A DNA stretch of 7,342 nt from UBA9547 sp044349205 (GTDB lineage: Bacteria; Bacteroidota; Bacteroidia; Cytophagales; UBA9547): NCBI GenBank assembly GCA_044349205.1, contig JBIKRJ010000121.1, positions 1-7,342 of the forward strand, given 5' to 3'. Each line of letters starts with the position of its first letter. Position 1 is the first letter of the stretch. Made by a program: the position numbers and the translations under genes. Below the pieces are notes generated by a model. That model was not told the origin of the DNA. It saw only the letters and a list, made by a program, of their open reading frames with translations, and searched no databases. Shown here in pieces: positions 1 to 6,719 of this stretch.

Positions 1-1186
1 CGAAGTCGCCGAATTGCAACAACTGTCCTGTAGAACTGAAATACAGTACATTGAAAACAGGGTGGAAAAAAGGACTCACTTCACTGCCGCGCGTGTTGAT
101 GGTAGGGCCTAAATTTAGTGCCTTGCCCCAATTGCCTGTTTTTTTGTCTTTTATACTCATGTAAATATCTGTAAGCCCAAAACCGCCCAAACGGTCTGAA
201 CTAAAAAAAAGCGTGTCTTCGGTATGGGAGAGCGACGGCTGCGAATCCCAGCCCCTCGAGTTTATATATAAACCCAAATTTTGTGGCAGAGCCCACGTGC
301 TATCTTCCTGCAAATGGGAGACATACAAATCGCAGTTGCCGTAACTTCCGGGTGCAGAGCAGCGTGAAAAGTAAATGGTTTTGCCGTCGCGGCTCATGCA
401 TGCCGAACCTTCGTTGTAGCGTGTATTGATGCTTTTGAAAAGTTCGGCGGTGTCCCAAAAACCGTCGTAGTTTCGCGTGTAATAGATGTCCTCGTCCTTT
501 TTGCCTGTACCGCCGTTCACATTTCGTTGCGAGGTGAAAAGCAGCAAGTTGTCATTGGGGTGCATGGCAGGCCCGTAGTCTTCAAATTTGGAATTTACCT
601 CGCTTCCCATGTTCAACAACACGCTTTGCGGGGGGCGTAGTGTATCCACCGTTTTTCGGTATTCTACCAGTTCGTAGTAATATTTCAAAGGCACGTAATG
701 TTGCCTGTCGTTTACAGTGACGGTATCGTAGTGCTTTTTTATACCTTCAATGTTCTCGCGCGAATGTTTCAGCACAAGCCGATACATGGCCTTAGCCAAA
801 TGTTCCATTTTGTTGCGTTCGTACAATTGCCCCAGCTTCCAGAGGTAGCTCGTGTTTTTGTAAAAATTTTGTATGCCAAAATTTCCGACATATTCTTCCA
901 ACACTGGCAAAAGGTTGGCATAGTCTTTATTCTGTTCCAATTTTTTGATTTTCGCCACTAAGGCGGGATTTTGGAAGTATGAAACGTTATTTATGTTTTT
1001 GAAGCGAAATACGATGTCTTGGTGTTTATTGCGGTTGGCAATAAAACCTGTGGTTTTCCAACTTTTACTTTCCGAGTCGTTTTGGGCGAAAACAGACTTG
1101 TGGCTTACTAAAAAATGCAGCGTAAGAAAAAAATATACAGCCTTGTAAGACAGATTTTTTGAAAATCTTGTCATTTTTTTGGGCAT
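1..1186 (-). CDS. Exported TPR and PD40 beta-propeller protein, 3' end cut off by the window edge
   Basis: The frame is open from 1186 to the left edge, giving 395 residues and no stop. The N-terminus (MPKK, then a hydrophobic run at about 14-28, then VFA-Q) reads as a Sec signal peptide cleaved after residue 34; there is no lipobox cysteine. Residues about 75-142 are helical and TPR-like. From about 203 there are four PD40 (TolB/WD40-like) blades: DYGPAMHPNDNLLLFTSQR at 203, an EGSACMSRDGKTIYFSRC blade at 259, DSQPSLSHTEDTLFFSSDR at 314, and GSEVSPFFHP near 367, which runs off the window. C276 and C285, in the C...YGNCDLY motif common in Bacteroidota PD40 proteins, may form a disulfide. Proteins of this build usually end in an OmpA-like peptidoglycan-binding domain, as in the type IX secretion protein PorE; that part would lie outside, so the OmpA or PorE link is inference. 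The ATG at 1174 is an in-frame alternative start, four codons downstream. Likely site: periplasm or outer membrane. Confidence 0.85.
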   Translation of the reverse strand, partial: MPKKMTRFSKNLSYKAVYFFLTLHFLVSHKSVFAQNDSESKSWKTTGFIANRNKHQDIVFRFKNINNVSYFQNPALVAKIKKLEQNKDYANLLPVLEEYVGNFGIQNFYKNTSYLWKLGQLYERNKMEHLAKAMYRLVLKHSRENIEGIKKHYDTVTVNDRQHYVPLKYYYELVEYRKTVDTLRPPQSVLLNMGSEVNSKFEDYGPAMHPNDNLLLFTSQRNVNGGTGKKDEDIYYTRNYDGFWDTAELFKSINTRYNEGSACMSRDGKTIYFSRCSAPGSYGNCDLYVSHLQEDSTWALPQNLGLYINSRGWDSQPSLSHTEDTLFFSSDRLGGFGLTDIYMSIKDKKTGNWGKALNLGPTINTRGSEVSPFFHPVFNVLYFSSTGQLLQFGDF

Positions 1187-1230
1187 AGAATAACAATTTT
1201 ATTGTACTTGCTTGGCAAAAACGATTTCAA

Positions 1231-1238
1231 CAAAAATA
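1231..1238 (-). promoter_or_regulatory. Candidate Bacteroidota -7 box (TATTTTTG) for the TPR/PD40 gene
   Basis: Read on the minus strand, this is TATTTTTG, an exact fit to the TAnnTTTG -7 element used by the primary sigma factor of Bacteroidota. It lies 45 bases upstream of the ATG at 1186 and would give a leader of roughly 40 bases. I found no TTTG -33 partner at the usual 17-23 base spacing, which lowers confidence; in AT-rich spacers such octamers also occur by chance. Confidence 0.35.
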
Positions 1239-1274
1239 GCAAATAAATTCAACTCTTCTTTTTGGTAGTGCTGT

Positions 1275-1361
1275 TGAAAACTCGTTTTTATATTGTCTAA
1301 AGTTATTTGGCACGAAGGTTGAATATAACTTATCTCTTCAAATGTGCCAACCGAGTTTTCA
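1275..1361. repeat. Nested inverted repeats in the divergent spacer upstream of lon
   Basis: The outer arms TGAAAACTCG (1275-1284) and CGAGTTTTCA (1352-1361) are a perfect 10-bp inverted repeat. Inside them TTGGCAC (1307-1313) and GTGCCAA (1344-1350) form a perfect 7-bp inverted repeat. On the right side the two arms are one base apart (C1351); on the left side 22 bases separate them. A shorter TTGAA/TTCAA pair (1319-1323, 1337-1341) lies in the centre. The collinear nesting is what makes this more than a chance palindrome. It could be a DNA operator for dimeric regulators or an RNA fold, but the RNA form needs transcription starting upstream of 1275. Function is unknown. Confidence 0.6.
1307..1323 (+). 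promoter_or_regulatory. Candidate sigma-54 (-24/-12) promoter facing lon
   Basis: The sequence TTGGCACG-AAGG-TTGAA matches the RpoN consensus YTGGCACG-N4-TTGCW at every fixed base except the C at -12, which is A here. The spacing is exact: GG at 1309-1310 (-25/-24) and G at 1321 (-13), with ten bases between. It predicts a transcript starting near 1334 and a leader of about 76 bases to the lon ATG at 1410. The A for C change at -12 weakens the site, because that C is strongly conserved. No exact TAnnTTTG box was found on the plus strand of this spacer, so this is the best promoter candidate for lon. Many Bacteroidota carry rpoN and NtrC-type activators; whether this genome does cannot be seen. 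Confidence 0.45.
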
Positions 1362-1399
1362 TTTTAAAGTCGGCTTTTTGATAGAGAAAAAAATAAAAA

Positions 1400-1417
1400 A
1401 TGACTGCTTATGCTTGA
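1400..1417 (+). other. Five-codon ORF (MTAYA) overlapping the lon start
   Basis: An ATG at 1400 opens a frame of five codons that ends in TGA at 1415-1417, five bases after the lon ATG at 1410. The A-rich tract at 1384-1399, the kind of context that replaces Shine-Dalgarno in Bacteroidota, ends directly at this ATG, while lon's own ATG has TGACTGCTT before it. Ribosomes may therefore load at 1400, stop at 1417 and restart at 1410 (termination-reinitiation). It could equally be chance, or the trace of a one-base sequence error. There is no evidence for a functional peptide. Confidence 0.3.
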
Positions 1418-3860
1418 CGATGGTTTGGTAGATATGGTTCCCATTATGCCTACCGATGAGGAATTGAAACAGGTTGACTTGCCCGAACAACTTCCTATTT
1501 TGACGATTAGAAACACGGTGTTGTTCCCGGGAGTAGTTATTCCCATTACCGTGGGCCGACAAAAATCGATCAAGCTCGTGAAAAGAGCGTATAAAGGCAG
1601 CAAAATCATAGGAGTTGTGGCGCAGGAAAAACCTACGCTCGAAGATGCCACCATCGACGATATTTACAAAACGGGGACTGTAGCGCTGATTCTTAAAATG
1701 TTGGTATTGCCTGACGGCAACACGACCATTATCATACAAGGAAAACAACGATTTCGTATAGAAGAAGAGGCGGCTTCCGAGCCTTACATCATGGCCAAAG
1801 TGAGCCTATTGTCTGAAAGCTTTCCATCCAAACTAAATCGTGAACAAAAAGCCCTGATACAAACTTTGCGCGATTCGGCAAGTAAAATATTACGCCTCAA
1901 TCCTGAAATACCACGCGAAGCGGGCATTGCCATCAACAATATCGAAAACCCGGCTTTTCTCACCCATTTTCTTTCATCTAATGCCAATATCGAGGTAACT
2001 GAAAAGCAGAAACTTCTCGAGATGTCGGATGGGATAGAGCAAGTAAACTTATTGCTTGAATATTTGAACCGCGATATACAGCTGCTCGAACTTAAAAACA
2101 AGATTCAAGACAAAGTAAATTCTGATATAGACCAGCAGCAGCGCGACTATTTTTTGCGTCAGCAAATCAAAGCTTTGCAAGAAGAGCTTGGAATGGAAAG
2201 CCATGACCAGGAAGTAGAAAAATTACGTGCAAAAGGAGAAAAGAAGAAATGGCCGCAAGAGATTGGAAAGCATTTTAAAAAGGAACTAGACAAATTGTCA
2301 CGCATCAACCCTTCGGCTGCTGAATATCCAATGGCGTTGAATTATGTTGAATTTTTGGTCGATTTGCCTTGGAACGAATACACAAAAGACAACTTCGACC
2401 TGAAACGAGCTAAGAAAATACTGGATAAAGAGCATTTTGGTTTAGAAAAAGTCAAAGAGCGCATCATTGAGTATTTGGCCGTATTGAAGCTGAAAAACGA
2501 ATTCAACAAGCAAAACGAAGGATTGAAAGCACCGATTCTTTGTTTGTATGGGCCACCAGGAGTTGGAAAAACTTCTCTTGGTCGTTCTATAGCCAAGGCT
2601 TTGAATAGGAAGTACGTGCGCATGTCATTGGGTGGCTTGCGCGACGAGGCTGAAATTCGTGGGCATCGTCGTACTTACATAGGAGCTATGCCTGGTCGTA
2701 TTATTTCAAGTTTGAAAAAAGCTCAGTCTTCCAACCCTGTTTTTATTTTGGACGAAATAGACAAGGTGGGCTCCGATTTTCGAGGCGATCCTTCATCTGC
2801 TTTATTGGAAGTACTAGATCCTGAGCAAAATAACGCCTTTGCAGACAATTACTTGGATTTGGATTACGACCTATCCAAAATTCTTTTCATCGCTACTTCC
2901 AATGCCTTGGATACCATACATCCTGCTTTGCGAGACAGGATGGAAATTATTGAGCTAAACGGCTATACCATAGAGGAAAAGCTGGAGATAGCCAAACAAC
3001 ATCTTCTACCAAAACAAAAAGCCGAACATGGTTTGAAAGCCAAAGACCTGCACCTGGCCGACGATGCCCTGCTCAAAATAATTGAAGGGTACACGCGCGA
3101 ATCGGGAGTGCGTAATTTGGAAAGGCAAATAGGAACAGTAATAAGGAAAGTGGCCAAAAGGATAGCGGCAGAAGAGGAATACCCAAAAACACTGCATGCC
3201 AAAGAAGTAGTGGAATTGACTGGAGCCGAAGTTTTCGACAAGGAAATCTATGTCGATAATCGCTATGCCGGGGTAGTCACAGGCTTGGCTTGGACTTCAG
3301 TGGGTGGCGAAATACTTTTTATCGAATCTAGTTTGAGCAAAGGAAAGGGGAAACTTACTATTTCGGGTCAGTTGGGCGAGGTAATGAAAGAATCAGCTCT
3401 TGCTGCACTTTCATACTTGAAGTCTATTTCAGAAGATTTTTCGATAGATTCCCGTCTGTTTGACCAATACGACCTGCACATACACGTACCTGCAGGAGCT
3501 GTGCCCAAAGATGGCCCTTCGGCAGGTATCACCATGCTCACATCCTTGGCTTCTGTTTTTACCCAACGCAAAATAAAACCTAATCTTGCCATGACAGGTG
3601 AAATTACGCTTAGCGGTAGGGTGTTGCCAGTAGGGGGAATCAAAGAAAAGATATTAGCAGCCAAAAGAGCTGGAATACAGGAAATTATACTTTGTGCCAA
3701 AAATAAAAAAGACATAGAGGAAATAGCCAAAGACGATCTGAAAGGATTGAAAATCAATTATGTAAATCATGCTTCAGAAGTCCTAAACTTGGCGTTACTT
3801 CCCGAATTGGTAGATAATCCCATTCATTTCAAGTTGGAAGAAAAAGCGGTGGCGGTATAA
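1410..3860 (+). CDS. lon: Lon protease (LonA type), ATP-dependent serine protease
   Basis: A complete 816-residue LonA, normal length. It unfolds and degrades damaged and regulatory proteins in the cytoplasm as a hexamer. The N-terminal substrate domain spans about 28-225 (LPEQLPILTIRNTVLFPGVV), followed by a coiled-coil-rich linker at about 225-300. The AAA+ module has Walker A GPPGVGKT (381-388), Walker B FILDEID (445-451), sensor 1 IATSN (494-498), the LRDR arginine at 508-510 and sensor 2 SGVR with R568. The protease domain carries the Ser-Lys dyad: S704 in PKDGPSAG and K747 in GGIKEK, 43 residues apart as in E. coli Lon (S679/K722). All key residues are present. The in-frame TGA at 1401-1403 makes 1410 the earliest possible start; it sits inside a small overlapping ORF. 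A candidate sigma-54 promoter lies about 90 bases upstream. kynU and lspA follow on the same strand. Confidence 0.98.
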   Translation: MLDDGLVDMVPIMPTDEELKQVDLPEQLPILTIRNTVLFPGVVIPITVGRQKSIKLVKRAYKGSKIIGVVAQEKPTLEDATIDDIYKTGTVALILKMLVLPDGNTTIIIQGKQRFRIEEEAASEPYIMAKVSLLSESFPSKLNREQKALIQTLRDSASKILRLNPEIPREAGIAINNIENPAFLTHFLSSNANIEVTEKQKLLEMSDGIEQVNLLLEYLNRDIQLLELKNKIQDKVNSDIDQQQRDYFLRQQIKALQEELGMESHDQEVEKLRAKGEKKKWPQEIGKHFKKELDKLSRINPSAAEYPMALNYVEFLVDLPWNEYTKDNFDLKRAKKILDKEHFGLEKVKERIIEYLAVLKLKNEFNKQNEGLKAPILCLYGPPGVGKTSLGRSIAKALNRKYVRMSLGGLRDEAEIRGHRRTYIGAMPGRIISSLKKAQSSNPVFILDEIDKVGSDFRGDPSSALLEVLDPEQNNAFADNYLDLDYDLSKILFIATSNALDTIHPALRDRMEIIELNGYTIEEKLEIAKQHLLPKQKAEHGLKAKDLHLADDALLKIIEGYTRESGVRNLERQIGTVIRKVAKRIAAEEEYPKTLHAKEVVELTGAEVFDKEIYVDNRYAGVVTGLAWTSVGGEILFIESSLSKGKGKLTISGQLGEVMKESALAALSYLKSISEDFSIDSRLFDQYDLHIHVPAGAVPKDGPSAGITMLTSLASVFTQRKIKPNLAMTGEITLSGRVLPVGGIKEKILAAKRAGIQEIILCAKNKKDIEEIAKDDLKGLKINYVNHASEVLNLALLPELVDNPIHFKLEEKAVAV

Positions 3861-3930
3861 AAATTACATTTTCAATTTCAATTTGAAAAATACAGAAAAA
3901 TTGGTTTACAGCTAATTGTATAATTTTTGC

Positions 3931-5121
3931 ATGTTTCATCGTCCAATTCATAACCATCTACCTGTAAGCTACTTTTGTGGTCATTCGCTTGGTTTGCAGC
4001 CAATTGACACCAAAGAATATCTGGCTTTGGAATTGGACAAATGGGCAAAACAAGGTGTTGAGGGGCATTTCGAAGAACCCAATCCTTGGTTTCATTACCA
4101 CCATTTTCTGAAACCTGGTCTGGCTCACCTTTGTGGGGCAAAAGAATCGGAAGTGGTGGCCTATGGTTCACTTACCTCCAACCTCCATTTTCTGCTCGCC
4201 TCTTTCTACCAACCCACTACTCGAAAGCACAAAATTTTGGCAGAAGATGTTGGCTTTCCTTCCGATACTTTTGCTTTGGAAACACACGTAAAGTTTAGGG
4301 GATTCAATCCAAAAGAATCTATTGTGTGGCTTAAGCACGATGCAAATTTTTGTTTTACAACCGATTACATTTTGTCTCAGATTGAGGAATTCAAAGACGA
4401 ACTAGAATTGATTTGGCTTTCCGGAGTAAATTTCTTGAGTGGGCAAGTTGCTGACATGAAAGAAATTGCGAGGGTTGCTTCGCAAAACGGCATCAAAATT
4501 GGGTTTGATTTGGCACATGCTATCGGCAATGTTCCATTGAAACTTCACGATTGGGGTATCGATTTTGCGGTATGGTGTTCCTACAAATATTTGAATGCAG
4601 GACCAGGGGCAGTAGGAGGATATTTCGTCCACGAAAAAAATTTCCCCAATAAACCAGGTGCTACTAACTACGAACCAAACATTTTGGGTGGCTGGTGGGG
4701 AAACAAGGAAGAAACCCGATTTCAGACAAAACAAAGTTTTGACCCTATCCCCAACGCCGATGCTTGGCAACACAGCAATGCCAATGTGCTCAGTTTGGCC
4801 GCTTTGCGCGCTTCATTAGATATTTTTTTTACCAATCAAATTGCCGATTTGCATGCCAAAAGCAGCACGCAAACTAAAATTGCTTTTGAATGGCTGCAAA
4901 ATGTACCGGGTGTTCAGATTTTGACACCACTCGAAAACAGCGGAAATATGCTGAGTGTGATGTTGCCACAAGAAAATAAAAAGTTAATAGCGCAGCTAAA
5001 GTCAAAACAAATAATGGCCGACTGGCGTGAACCCAATATTTTTAGATTCTCTTTTTGTCCTTTGTACAACACTACCGAAGAATGGCAGCAATTTATGGCC
5101 GTACTACACGAGTTGCTGTAA
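3931..5121 (+). CDS. kynU: Kynureninase, PLP-dependent, with a short N-terminus
   Basis: A fold-type I PLP enzyme of 396 residues that should cleave L-kynurenine (and 3-hydroxykynurenine) to anthranilate (or 3-hydroxyanthranilate) plus alanine in the cytoplasm. Family signatures: YFCGHSLGLQP (14-24), LTSN near 81-84 for the PLP phosphate, FPSD (109-112), GFDLAHAIGN with D193, the cofactor lysine K219 in SYKYLNAGPG, GGWWGN (253-258) and DWREPN...CPLYN near the C-terminus. The stretch around K219 resembles animal kynureninases closely. A TTG at 3916 is in frame, but TAA at 3913 blocks any longer start; ATG 3931 is preferred. The usual N-terminal leader with its DPLxxFRxxF motif is missing and no other upstream frame supplies it. 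The common GNSLG is GHSLG here. No other kynurenine-pathway gene is in the window. It starts 70 bases after lon, so readthrough is likely. Confidence 0.92.
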   Translation: MFHRPIHNHLPVSYFCGHSLGLQPIDTKEYLALELDKWAKQGVEGHFEEPNPWFHYHHFLKPGLAHLCGAKESEVVAYGSLTSNLHFLLASFYQPTTRKHKILAEDVGFPSDTFALETHVKFRGFNPKESIVWLKHDANFCFTTDYILSQIEEFKDELELIWLSGVNFLSGQVADMKEIARVASQNGIKIGFDLAHAIGNVPLKLHDWGIDFAVWCSYKYLNAGPGAVGGYFVHEKNFPNKPGATNYEPNILGGWWGNKEETRFQTKQSFDPIPNADAWQHSNANVLSLAALRASLDIFFTNQIADLHAKSSTQTKIAFEWLQNVPGVQILTPLENSGNMLSVMLPQENKKLIAQLKSKQIMADWREPNIFRFSFCPLYNTTEEWQQFMAVLHELL

Positions 5122-5150
5122 AATTATCGTTCTTTGTGCCTCTTTTGATT

Positions 5151-5729
5151 ATGAAATACACTAAAATATACCTCATCAGTTTGGTAGTTGTGGTCTTGGA
5201 CCAGCTTGTGAAACTTTTGGTGCATTACAACATGCAAATGGGAATCCTAGGCGAAATTCATGTGTTAGGCGACCTTTTTAAACTGCATTACACGCTCAAT
5301 CCAGGTATGGCTTTCGGTGTTGAATTAGGTTCAAACTACGGTAAAATAGCCCTTACGACTTTTAGACTAATAGCCATAGGAGCCATAGCATGGTATTTGT
5401 ACCAACAAATTGATAAAGGTGCCCAAAAAGGATTTCTCGTTTGCATGGCCATGATATTGGGAGGTGCGATAGGCAACGTGGTAGATAGCGTTTTTTATGG
5501 AGTGTTGTTGAACAATTCCCCTTTCGATGCCCCTACTCCCTGGTTCAATGGGCAGGTTATCGATATGTTTTACCTAGATATTTGGGAAGGTTATTTGCCA
5601 GATTGGCTTCCCATTTTGGGCGGACAGTTTTACTCGCTTTGGCCAATTTTCAACGTAGCCGATTCCTCGATTTTTCTTGGTGTTTTGTGTATTTTAATTT
5701 TTCAAAAAAGATTCATGCTAAATCAATAG
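5151..5729 (+). CDS. lspA: Lipoprotein signal peptidase (signal peptidase II)
   Basis: A 192-residue inner-membrane aspartyl protease that removes signal peptides from prolipoproteins after lipidation of the +1 cysteine. Four membrane segments are visible at about 5-24, 66-85, 94-112 and 166-186. Family motifs are all present: DQLVK (17-21), NPGMAFG (50-56), GGAIGNVVD with catalytic D112, and FNVAD with catalytic D171. The two aspartates are 59 residues apart against 19 in E. coli; the extra residues flank VIDMFYLDIW in two inserts of about 17 and 20 residues, as is usual in Bacteroidota LspA. The Arg after the first catalytic Asp (GNxxDR) is Ser here, also seen in this phylum. The frame stays open upstream to 5055 inside kynU, but ATG 5151 starts directly before the first membrane segment and fits the family. 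It follows kynU by 29 bases, so cotranscription is likely. Confidence 0.96.
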   Translation: MKYTKIYLISLVVVVLDQLVKLLVHYNMQMGILGEIHVLGDLFKLHYTLNPGMAFGVELGSNYGKIALTTFRLIAIGAIAWYLYQQIDKGAQKGFLVCMAMILGGAIGNVVDSVFYGVLLNNSPFDAPTPWFNGQVIDMFYLDIWEGYLPDWLPILGGQFYSLWPIFNVADSSIFLGVLCILIFQKRFMLNQ

Positions 5730-5743
5730 GAATTACTTCGTTT

Positions 5744-6622
5744 TCAATCAAGTATTTCCAAAGCATAATCGCATGTAAACCTTTTTCCCATTTCTAATTT
5801 TTCCATAAAAGGTCTTTCCCTAAAATCCTTATTTGCTCCTTTTACATCGGCCAAGCCAAACCATGGCTCGATACATAAAAATTGGGCATTGGCGCCTGGT
5901 TTTGTCCAAAAGGCCAAAAGAGGGAATCCTTTGAAGTGAAAACGCAAAGTGCTACTTTTTGACTTGGGTTTCAAATCTACGTAAGCCGACTTCAGTTCTT
6001 CCAATATGATGGCATCTTCCTCGAAAAGCCCGTAGTTCAATGAAATATTTTTCTCGTTTTTCAGAAAAGGTTTTTTCAGTCCATTTAACAAGCCAGCCGA
6101 AAACAACATTTTTTCGGCAGTTTCGGGTTTTTCAAAAATTAGTTCGTAGTCTGAAAAGGCTTCTTCGTCCGAAAATGGACAAACAAATCCAGGATGGGCT
6201 CCAATAGAAAACCATATAGTTTGTCGGTCTGTATTTAATACCTCGTACTTTATGTTCAACTTATTGTTTTCCAATGTATAAACAATGCGTAGCTCAAATT
6301 GGAATGGATATACTTTCAGGCTTTCTTGGTCACTTTTGAGTAGAAAAGTTAGGCAATCGTTTGCTTGTTTTTCAACTTCAAACTGCCTGTCGCGTGCGAA
6401 ACCGTGTTGCGAAAGCGTGAATTCTCTTTCACCTATTCGATAGGTATTGTTTTCCACTTGCCCAACTATTGGAAAGAGAACAGGAGCATGGCGCGCCCAT
6501 ATTTTTGGGCTGGCTTGCCAAATGTAATCGGTATGCGTTTTTTTGTTGACAAGGTTGCAAAGCTCTGCTCCCAATAATTTGAAACTAGCTTTTAGAAGAT
6601 CGTTTTCGAGATGAAAAATCAT
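5744..6622 (-). CDS. Aldose 1-epimerase (mutarotase) family protein, LacX-like
   Basis: A 292-residue cytoplasmic protein of the galactose mutarotase fold, closest in build to the LacX branch of aldose 1-epimerases. These enzymes interconvert alpha and beta anomers of hexoses or hexose phosphates; the substrate here is not evident. Conserved points: FPIVGQ at about 50-55, HGFARDRQFEV with H73 and R77, GAHPGF with H143, and the general-base glutamate E252 in CIEPWFGLAD. No signal peptide or membrane segment. The TTG at 6646 would add eight residues (MHCFYAII), but ATG 6622 (MIFHLENDLLKASF) matches how family members begin. The gene is convergent with lspA, the two stops being 14 bases apart with no hairpin terminator between them, and divergent from the M1 peptidase gene. 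No sugar transporter or kinase is beside it. Confidence 0.88.
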   Translation of the reverse strand: MIFHLENDLLKASFKLLGAELCNLVNKKTHTDYIWQASPKIWARHAPVLFPIVGQVENNTYRIGEREFTLSQHGFARDRQFEVEKQANDCLTFLLKSDQESLKVYPFQFELRIVYTLENNKLNIKYEVLNTDRQTIWFSIGAHPGFVCPFSDEEAFSDYELIFEKPETAEKMLFSAGLLNGLKKPFLKNEKNISLNYGLFEEDAIILEELKSAYVDLKPKSKSSTLRFHFKGFPLLAFWTKPGANAQFLCIEPWFGLADVKGANKDFRERPFMEKLEMGKRFTCDYALEILD

Positions 6623-6694
6623 AATAATGGCATAAAAACAATGCAAAATAACGAACTAGCCTCTTTCCGATAAATAAAGTTTAGCTTATTCTTC

Positions 6695-6702
6695 TATTTT
6701 TG
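6695..6702 (+). promoter_or_regulatory. Candidate Bacteroidota -7 box (TATTTTTG) for the M1 peptidase gene
   Basis: TATTTTTG fits the TAnnTTTG -7 element exactly. It ends 17 bases before the ATG at 6720, so the start of transcription would be near 6708 with a very short leader containing the A8 tract (6713-6720) just before and into the start codon. A clean TTTG -33 element at 17-23 bases is not visible; the nearest is TTTA at 6680-6683, which is too close. The 97-base spacer is shared with the divergent epimerase gene, for which I found no convincing promoter. Confidence 0.45.
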
Positions 6703-6719
6703 TCTGTATTCCAAAAAAA

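Noticed and set aside
698..1148. Plus-strand ORFs of 87 and 67 codons
   Set aside because: They lie opposite the well-supported TPR/PD40 coding frame, show no domain, and are low-complexity antisense shadows.
3869..3889. TTTTCAA...TTGAAAA inverted repeat between lon and kynU as a lon terminator
   Set aside because: The 7-bp stem is nearly all A/T with a 7-base loop and no U-tract follows, so it is too weak for a Rho-independent terminator.
3919..3924. TATAAT as a -10 box for kynU
   Set aside because: No -35 partner at proper spacing, it would start transcription at the ATG itself, and Bacteroidota use a different -7 consensus.
3916..3930. TTG start for kynureninase, adding MYNFC
   Set aside because: It adds no family-conserved residues, and ATG 3931 is a stronger start codon in the same frame.
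5055..5150. N-terminal extension of LspA inside the end of kynU
   Set aside because: The 32 extra residues are a shadow of the kynU coding frame; LspA proteins begin just before the first membrane helix, matching ATG 5151.
6627..6645. ATGGCATAAAAACAATGCA as a sigma-54 promoter for the M1 gene
   Set aside because: GG and GC are 12 bases apart instead of 10, and the -24 element lacks the CACG part.
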